Below, piece by piece: positions 55,725 to 64,000 of a stretch of DNA of 64,000 nt (the first letter of the stretch is position 1; each line of letters begins with the position of its first letter). This stretch comes from Macrostomum hystrix (taxonomy: Eukaryota > Platyhelminthes > Macrostomidae). The notes beneath the pieces are model-generated. The model made no database searches and was not told the origin of the DNA. It saw only the letters and a list, made by a program, of their open reading frames with translations. The DNA is taken from NCBI GenBank assembly GCA_950097015.1, contig CATNEN010000038.1, forward strand, positions 10,871,501-10,935,500, in the 5' to 3' direction. Both the position numbers and the translations under genes were made by a program.

Positions 55725-58420
55725 CACACAGGCTAAAACAGAGATTGAATCATGGCTAAACCAGAGTCTTAATCATGGCTAAACCAGAGTCTGAATCAAG
55801 GCTAAACCAGAGTCTGAATCATGGCTAAACCAGAGTCTGAATCATGGCTAAACCAGAGTCTGAATCATGGCTAAACCAGAGTCTGAATCATGGCTAAACC
55901 AGAGTCTGAATCATGGCTACACCAGAGTCTGAATCATGGCTAAACCAGAGTCTGAATCAAGGCTAAACCAGAGTCTGAATCATGGCTAAACCAGAGTCTG
56001 AATCATGGCTAAACCAGAGTCTGAATCATGGCTAAACCAGAGTCTGAATCATGGCTAAACCAGAGTCTGAATCAAGGCTAAACCAGAGTCTGGATCATGG
56101 CTAAACCAGAGTTTGAATCATAGCTAAACCAGAGTCTGAATCATGGCTAAACCAGAGTCTGAATCATTGCTACACCAGAGTCTGGATCATGGCTAAACCA
56201 GAGTCTGAATCATGGCTAAACTAGAGTCTGAATCATGGCTACACCAGAGTCTGAATCATGGCTACACCAGAGTCTGAATCATGGCTAAACCAGAGTTTGA
56301 ATCATAGCTAAACCAGAGTCTGAATCATGGCTAAAACAGAGTCTGAATCATTGCTACACCAGAGTCTGAATCATGGCTACACCAGAGTCTGAATCATGGC
56401 TAAATTTGAATCAAGGCGAAACCAGAGTTTGAATCATAGCTAACCAGAGTTTGAATCATGGCTAAACCAGCGTCTGAATCATGGCTACACCAGAGTTTAA
56501 ATCATGGCTAAAACAGAGTTTGAATCATGGTTAAACCAGCGTTTGAATCATGGCTAAACCAGAGTTTGAATCATGGCCAACCAGAGTTTGAATCATGGCT
56601 AAACCAGAGTTTGAATCATGGCAAAATCAGAGTTTTAATCATGACTAAACCAGATTTTGAATCATGGTTAAACCAGCGTTTGAATTATGGCTACACCAGA
56701 GTCTGAATCATGGCTAAACCAGAGTCTGAATCATGGCTAAACCAGAGTCTAAATCATGGCTAAAACAGAGTCTGAATCATGGCTAAACCAGAGTCTGAAT
56801 CATGGCTACACCAGAGTCTGAATCATGGCTAAACCAGAGTTTGAATCATAGCTAAACCAGAGTCTGAATCATGGCTAAACCAGAGTCTGAATCATTGCTA
56901 CACCAGAGTCTGAATCATGGCTCATAGCTAAACCAGAGTCTGAATCATGGCTAAACCAGAGTTTGAATCATGGCTAAACCAGAGTCTGAATCATGGCTAA
57001 CCCAGCATTTGAATCATGGCTAAACCAGCGTTTGAATCATGGCTAAACCAGCGTTTGAATCATGGCTAAACCAGCATTTGAATCATGGCTAAACCAGCGT
57101 TTGAATCATGGCTAAACCAGAGTTTGAATCATGGCTAAACCAGAGTTTGAATCATGGCCAAACCAGAGTTTGAATCATGGCTAACCCAGCATTTGAATCA
57201 TGGCTAAACCAGCGTTTGAATCATGGCTAAACCAGCGTTTGAATCATGGCTAAACCAGAGTTTGAATCATGGCTAAACCAGAGCTTGAATCATGGCTAAA
57301 CCAGAGCTTGAATCATGGCTAAACCAGAGTTTGAATCATGGCTAAAACAGAGTCTGAATCATTGCTACACCAGAGTCTGAATCATGGCTACACCAGAGTC
57401 TGAATCATGGCTAAATTTGAATCAAGGCGAAACCAGAGTTTGAATCATAGCTAACCAGAGTTTGAATCATGGCTAAACCAGCGTCTGAATCATGGCTACA
57501 CCAGAGTTTAAATCATGGCTAAAACAGAGTTTGAATCATGGTTAAACCAGCGTTTGAATCATGGCTAAACCAGAGTTTGAATCATGGCCAACCAGAGTTT
57601 GAATCATGGCTAAACCAGAGTTTGAATCATGGCAAAATCAGAGTTTTAATCATGACTAAACCAGATTTTGAATCATGGTTAAACCAGCGTTTGAATTATG
57701 GCTACACCAGAGTCTGAATCATGGCTAAACCAGAGTCTGAATCATGGCTAAACCAGAGTCTAAATCATGGCTAAAACAGAGTCTGAATCATGGCTAAACC
57801 AGAGTCTGAATCATGGCTACACCAGAGTCTGAATCATGGCTAAACCAGAGTTTGAATCATAGCTAAACCAGAGTCTGAATCATGGCTAAACCAGAGTCTG
57901 AATCATTGCTACACCAGAGTCTGAATCATGGCTCATAGCTAAACCAGAGTCTGAATCATGGCTAAACCAGAGTTTGAATCATGGCTAAACCAGAGTCTGA
58001 ATCATGGCTAACCCAGCATTTGAATCATGGCTAAACCAGCGTTTGAATCATGGCTAAACCAGCGTTTGAATCATGGCTAAACCAGCATTTGAATCATGGC
58101 TAAACCAGCGTTTGAATCATGGCTAAACCAGAGTTTGAATCATGGCTAAACCAGAGTTTGAATCATGGCCAAACCAGAGTTTGAATCATGGCTAACCCAG
58201 CATTTGAATCATGGCTAAACCAGCGTTTGAATCATGGCTAAACCAGCGTTTGAATCATGGCTAAACCAGAGTTTGAATCATGGCTAAACCAGAGCTTGAA
58301 TCATGGCTAAACCAGAGCTTGAATCATGGCTAAACCAGAGTTTGAATCATGGCTAAACCAGAGCTTGAATCATGGCTAAACCAGAGTTTGAATCATGGCA
58401 AAACCAGCGTTTGAAAAATC
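55725..58420 (+). repeat. 23-bp minisatellite with 1011-bp higher-order period
   Basis: The unit is gaatcatggctaaaccagag plus tct or ttt. Landmarks taaatttgaatcaaggcg (56401 and 57412) and atgactaaaccagattttga (56641 and 57652) are each 1011 bp apart, so a block of about 44 units is duplicated. Confidence 0.9.
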
Positions 58421-58439
58421 AACGTCAACTGTGGAGTCA

Positions 58440-60310
58440 TCCTCAAAATGGGGATCAAGGTAAACTGGGGGATAATCATCAACTGGAGGATCTTGGTAAA
58501 CTGGGGGGATAATTGTCAACTGGGGGATCATTGTCAACTGGGGGATCATTGTGAACTGAGGGATCATTGTCAACTAGGGGGTAATGGTCAACTGGGGGAT
58601 AATTGTCAACTGGGGAATCATCATCAAATGGGGGATCATGGTCAACTTGGGGATCATTGTCAACTCGGTGATCATCATCAACTGGGGATCATCATCAACT
58701 GGGGGATCATCATCAACTGGGGGATCATTGTGAACTGGGGGATCTTTGTCAACTGTGGGATCATTGTCAACTGGGGGATCATTGTCAACTGGGGGATCGT
58801 TGTCAACTGGGGGTTCATTGTCAACTGGGGGATCATTGTCAACTGGGGGATCATTGTCAACTGGGGGATCATTGTCAACTGGGGGATCATTGTCAACTGG
58901 GGGTTCATTGTGAACTGGGGGATCTTTGTCAACTGGGGGATCATTGTCAACTGTGGGATCATTGTCAACTGGGGGATCATTGTCAACTGGGGGATCATTG
59001 TCAACTGGGGGTTCATTGTCAACTGGGGGTTCATTGTCAACTGGGGGATCATTGTCAACTGGGGGATAATTGTCAACTGGGGGATAATTGTCACGGGGAA
59101 ACATCACCAAATGCGGGATCATAATCAACTGGGGGATCATTGTCAACTAGGGGATCATGTTCAACTGGGGGAACATTGTCAACTGGGATCACCATCAATG
59201 GGGGATCATAGTCAACTGAGAGATAATTGTCGACTGGGGGATAATCGTCAACTGGGGGATCATGGTCAACTGGAGGATCATTGTCAACGGGGGGATAATT
59301 GTCAACTGGGGGATAATTGTCAACTGGGGAGTCATCATCAAATGCGGGATCATGGTCAACTGGGGGATAATTGTCAATGTCAACTGGGGGATCATTGTCA
59401 ACTGGGAGATCATTGTCAATGTCAACTGGGGGATCATTGTCAACTGGGGATCATTGTAAACTGGGGGATCATTGTCAACTGGGGATCATTGTAAACTGGG
59501 GGATCATTGTCAACTGGGGGTTTATCATCACCCGGAGGATCATTGTGAACTGGGGGGATCATTGTCAACTTGTTGATCATCATCAACTGGGGGATCATTG
59601 TCAACTTGTTGATCATCATCAACTGGGGGATCATTGTCAACTTGTTGATCATCATCAACTGGGGGATCATTGTCAACTTGTTGATTATCATCAACTGGGG
59701 GATCATTGTCAACTTGTTGATCATCATCAACTGGGGGATCATTGTCAACTGTGGGAACATTGTCAACTGGGGGAACGTTGTCAACTGGAGATTATCATCA
59801 ATGGGGAGTCATCATTAACTGGGGGATCATTGTCAACTGCGTGATCATCATCAATTGAGGGATTATTGTCAACTCGGGGATCATTATCAACTGTGGGAAC
59901 ATTGTCAACTGGGGATCATCATCAATGGGGGAGTCATCATTAACTGGGGGATCATTGTCAACTGCGTGATCATCATCAATTGAGGGATTATTGTCAACTG
60001 GGGGATCATAATCAACTGCGTGATCATCATCAATTGGGGGATTATTGTCAACGGGGGGATCATAATCAACTGCGTGATCATCATCAATTGGGGGATTATT
60101 GTCAACGGGGGGATCATTGTCAACTGGGGGATCATTGTCAACTGGGGGATCATTGTCAACTGGGGGATCTTTATCAACTGGGGGATCATTGTCAACTGGG
60201 GGATCATTGTCAACTGGGGGATCTTTATCAACTGGGGGATCATTGTCAACTGGGGGATCATTGTCAACTGGGGGATCTTTATCAACTGGGGGATCATTGT
60301 CAACTGATCA
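58440..60310 (+). repeat. 18-bp minisatellite
   Basis: Units of gggggatcattgtcaact (18 bp, six codons) with variants catcatcaac, cttgttgatc and ctttatcaac in alternating patterns. Several frames on both strands are open through it as an artefact of the 6-codon period. Confidence 0.9.
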
Positions 60311-60407
60311 TTGTAGCGTAAAAAGGCTGAAAATGCAGCTGCTAAAAAGTGTATACTGGACGAATTAAAAATATTTCTGCTCCCCGAAGGGGGGCAAAAC
60401 TTGCTAG

Positions 60408-63400
60408 TCTAATATACTAAAAATGAACTGTTTACTTACTTGGTTGTAATTGATTTTCTCCCGAACGGCTCAACCGATTTTCACCATTTCTTCACCAAAA
60501 GATGCTAAATATGGGGAGAATTATACACGTATTTTTATTAAGCTTAACTTTATTGCTAAGGGGATTAAATATTCGAAAAACATGATTTTTTCAAAGGTCA
60601 AACCATCTTGGCCTATTGAGAATTTTACTCACTGCCACTGAATTAGAATTGCATCGTCAAATTGCGCAACAACCCCTAGCTGATTGAATTTGAAGCCTGC
60701 ACTCTGGAGACAAATTAGAAATAAATGTACACAACCAACCGCGAGACTGAGTGTACTCTATTTTCTTACTTCATTGTACAAAGCCAGAACTTTGAGAATT
60801 CATTTTATAAGGCTGATTTCTGCACCCACTAACCAACAGTCGGAATAGCCGATGTGTAGGCACTAGGAATAGGTTAGGCTAGGCTAGGGTTCGATTCTGC
60901 ACTGCGTCAAATCATTTAGACTAATTTTCAGCCAGTAGTGATTGAAGATTATTTTAATTTATTTTTTTCATTTCGTAAATAAAATATCATAAATCATAGC
61001 ACACCTGAGTTTGAATCATTGCAAAAATAGAGTTTGAATCATGGCTAAACCAGAGTCTGAATCATGGCTAAACCAGAGTCTGAATCATGGCTAAACTAGA
61101 GTCTGAATCATGGCTAAACCAGAGTTTGAACCATGGCTAAACCAGAGTTTGAATCATGGCTAAACCAGAGTCTGAATCATGGCAAAACCAGAGTTTCAAT
61201 CATGGCTAAACCAGAGTTTCAATCATGGCTAAACCAGCGTCTGAATCATGGCTAAACCAGCGTCTGAATCATGGCTAAACCAGAGTTTGAATCATGGCTA
61301 AACCAGCGTCTGTATCATGGCTAAACCAGAGTTTGAATCATGGCTAAACCAGAGACTAAATCATGGCTACACCAGGCTTTGAATCATGGCTAAACCATCA
61401 TCATCAGCATGGCTAAACCAGAGTTTGAATCATGGCTAAACCAGAGTTTGAATAATGGCTACACCAGAGTTTGAATCATGGCTAAACCAGAGTCTGAATC
61501 ATGGCTAAACTAGAGTCTGAATCATGGCTAAACCAGAGTTTGAACCATGGCTAAACCAGAGTTTGAATCATGGCTAAACCAGAGTCTGAATCATGGCTAA
61601 ACCAGAGTTTCAATCATGGCTAAACCAGAGTTTCAATCATGGCTAAACCAGCGTCTGAATCATGGCTAAACCAGCGTCTGAATCATGGCTAAACCAGCGT
61701 CTGAATCATGGCTAAACAAGAGTTTCAATCATGGCTAAACCAGCGTCTGAATCATGGCTAAACCAGCGTCTGAATCATGGCTAAACCTGAGTTTGAATCA
61801 TGGCTAAACCAGAGACTAAATCATGGCTAAACCAGCGTCTGAATCATGGCTAAACCAGAGTTTGAATCATGGCTAAACCAGAGACTAAATCATGGCTAAA
61901 CCAGCGTCTGAATCATGGCTAAACCAGAGTCTGAATCATGGCTAAACCAGCGTCTGAATCATGGCTAAACCAGAGTTTGAATCAGGGCTAAACCAGAGAC
62001 TAAATCATGGCTAAACCAGCGTCTGAATCATGGCTAAACCAGAGTTTGAATCATGGCTAAACCAGAGTCTGAATCATGGCTAAACCAGAGTCTGAATCAT
62101 GGCTAAACTAGAGTCTGAATCATGGCTAAACCAGAGTTTGAACCATGGCTAAACCAGAGTTTGAATCATGGCTAAACCAGAGTCTGAATCATGGCAAAAC
62201 CAGAGTTTCAATCATGGCTAAACCAGAGTTTCAATCATGGCTAAACCAGCGTCTGAATCATGGCTAAACCAGCGTCTGAATCATGGCTAAACCAGAGTTT
62301 GAATCATGGCTAAACCAGCGTCTGTATCATGGCTAAACCAGAGTTTGAATCATGGCTAAACCAGAGACTAAATCATGGCTACACCAGGCTTTGAATCATG
62401 GCTAAACCATCATCATCAGCATGGCTAAACCAGAGTTTGAATCATGGCTAAACCAGAGTTTGAATAATGGCTACACCAGAGTTTGAATCATGGCTAAACC
62501 AGAGTCTGAATCATGGCTAAACTAGAGTCTGAATCATGGCTAAACCAGAGTTTGAACCATGGCTAAACCAGAGTTTGAATCATGGCTAAACCAGAGTCTG
62601 AATCATGGCTAAACCAGAGTTTCAATCATGGCTAAACCAGAGTTTCAATCATGGCTAAACCAGCGTCTGAATCATGGCTAAACCAGCGTCTGAATCATGG
62701 CTAAACCAGCGTCTGAATCATGGCTAAACCAGAGTTTCAATCATGGCTAAACCAGCGTCTGAATCATGGCTAAACCAGCGTCTGAATCATGGCTAAACCT
62801 GAGTTTGAATCATGGCTAAACCAGAGACTAAATCATGGCTAAACCAGCGTCTGAATCATGGCTAAACCAGAGTTTGAATCATGGCTAAACCAGAGACTAA
62901 ATCATGGCTAAACCAGCGTCTGAATCATGGCTAAACCAGAGTCTGAATCATGGCTAAACCAGCGTCTGAATCATGGCTAAACCAGAGTTTGAATCAGGGC
63001 TAAACCAGAGACTAAATCATGGCTAAACCAGCGTCTGAATCATGGCTAAACCAGAGTTTGAATCATGGCTAAACCAGAGACTAAATCATGGCTAAACCAG
63101 CGTCTGAATCATGGCTAAACCAGAGTCTGAATCATGGCTAAACCAGCGTCTGAATCATGGCTAAACCAGAGTTTGAATCATGGCTAAACCAGAGACTAAA
63201 TCATGGCTAAACCAGCGTCTGAATCATGGCTAAACCAGAGTCTGAATCATGGCTAAACCAGCGTCTGAATCATGGCTAAACCAGAGTTTGAATCAGGGCT
63301 AAACTAGAGTCTGAATCATGGCTAAACCAGAGTTTGAATCATGGCTAAACCAGAGTTTGAATCATGGCTAAACCAGAGACTAAATCATGGCTAAACCAGC

Positions 63401-64000
63401 GTCTGAATCATGGCTAAACCAGCGTCTGAATCATGGCTAAACCAGAGTTTGAATCATGGCTAAACCAGAGACTAAATCATGGCTACACCAGGCTTTGAAT
63501 CATGGCTAAACCATCATCATCAGCATGGCTAAACCAGAGTTTGAATCATGGCTAAACCATCATCATCAGCATGGCTAAACCAGCGTCTGAATCATGGCTA
63601 AACCAGAGTTTGAATCATGGCTAAACCAGAGTTTGAATAATGGCTACACCAGAGTTTGAATCATGGCTAAACCAGAGTCTGAATCATGGCTAAACCATCA
63701 TCATCAGCATGGCTAAACCAGCGTCTGAATCATGGCTAAACCAGAGTTTGAATCATGGCTAAACCAGAGTTTGAATCATGGCTAAACCAGAGTTTGAATC
63801 ATAGCCAACCAGAGTTTGAATCTTGGCTAAACCAGAGTTTCAATCATGGCTAACCCGGCGTTTGAATCATGGCTAAACCAGAGTTTGAATCATGGCAAAA
63901 ACCGAGTTTCAATAATGGCTAACCCAGCGTTTGAATCATGGCTAAACCAGAGTTTGAATCATGGCTAAACCAGAGTTTGAATCATGGCTAAACCAGAGTT
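60408..64000 (+). mobile_element. second large Helentron-like element, runs off the window
   Basis: It starts tctaatatactaaaaatgaa directly after the CTAG end of the previous element. About 590 bp (60420-61005) match 55150-55725 with few changes. It then enters its own 23-bp minisatellite. The 3' end is beyond the window. Confidence 0.7.
61010..64000 (+). repeat. 23-bp minisatellite, second array, with 1012-bp higher-order period
   Basis: Same basic unit as 55725-58420. Landmarks ctaaactagagtctgaatc (61091 and 62103) and ccatcatcatcagcatgg (61395 and 62407) are 1012 bp = 44 units apart. The array continues past the window end. Confidence 0.9.

Larger units (their letters stand above)
55137..60407 (+). 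mobile_element. large Helentron-like element with minisatellite interior
   Basis: It begins tccactatactaaaaatga and carries tctcccgaacggctcaaccg near the 5' end. A unique block of about 590 bp follows, then 2.7 kb of 23-bp and 1.9 kb of 18-bp minisatellite. A 3' end at 60379-60407 forms a 7-bp stem (gctcccc/ggggggc, loop gaa) followed by 12 bases ending CTAG. The hairpin-to-end distance is the same as in the 52294 array although the hairpin sequence differs. The next related element starts at the following base. DINE/HINE-type Helentrons are known to carry internal minisatellites; here that part is unusually large. Confidence 0.7.

Noticed and set aside
58448-59494. 348-codon frame of repeated GDHCQL/NWGIIV residues, and similar frames on both strands to 60321
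   Set aside because: 18-bp minisatellite translation; multiple overlapping frames and no independent coding signal.

Overview
The window is nuclear DNA from an animal. Genes are split by short GT-AG introns, exons are GC-richer than the AT-rich introns and spacers, and SINEs, hAT-like elements, a Crypton, a non-LTR remnant and Helitron-like elements are all present. A repeat-rich invertebrate such as a free-living flatworm would fit, but that is a guess; no ribosomal or mitochondrial marker is present to settle it.

Five protein genes can be assembled exon by exon with phases that join cleanly: a SMARCE1/BAF57-like HMG-box subunit of SWI/SNF (5518-8730, +, 513 aa); a beta-tubulin (11591-13112, +, 444 aa); GMP synthase (29380-34602, +, 701 aa); a ChaC-type gamma-glutamylcyclotransferase (37976-38748, +, 229 aa); and an RFX1/2/3-like transcription factor (49753-41666, -, 832 aa, ten exons). 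They are unrelated housekeeping or regulatory genes and do not form a pathway. One possible link is that perfect or near-perfect X-box motifs, the RFX binding site, lie in the GMP synthase coding exon (two copies) and at 36193.

Layout. 1-5500: AT-rich spacer with an 8-bp-TSD hAT-type MITE, two tandem tRNA-derived SINEs and a PHD-finger fragment. 5500-13100: SMARCE1 and beta-tubulin, separated by 66-bp and 22-bp minisatellites. 13100-21850: transposon graveyard with a broken C-type-lectin/PAN-like gene, an RNase H-bearing non-LTR remnant, an intron-containing Crypton tyrosine recombinase, a 103-bp hairpin, and a broken DDE transposase with a cysteine-protease-like tail. 21240-30450: a near-identical 4.6-kb direct tandem duplication carrying the end of that transposon, a foldback element and GMP synthase exons 1-2; only the second copy continues into the rest of the gene. 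30450-41000: remainder of GMP synthase, an hAT-like/minisatellite element, ChaC, and a 57-bp minisatellite. 41650-49750: RFX, with long 32-bp and 30-bp minisatellites in introns. 49750-52290: AT-rich, with a second 8-bp-TSD MITE. 52290-64000: Helitron/Helentron-like non-autonomous elements in head-to-tail array, then two large related elements whose interiors have expanded into kilobases of 23-bp and 18-bp minisatellite.

The least ordinary aspects are (i) the Helitron-like tandem arrays with two different 3' hairpin families but identical hairpin-to-end spacing, (ii) about 1012-bp higher-order periods in the 23-bp arrays of both neighbouring elements, (iii) the recent 4.6-kb partial duplication of GMP synthase, and (iv) at least ten unrelated minisatellite families in 64 kb.
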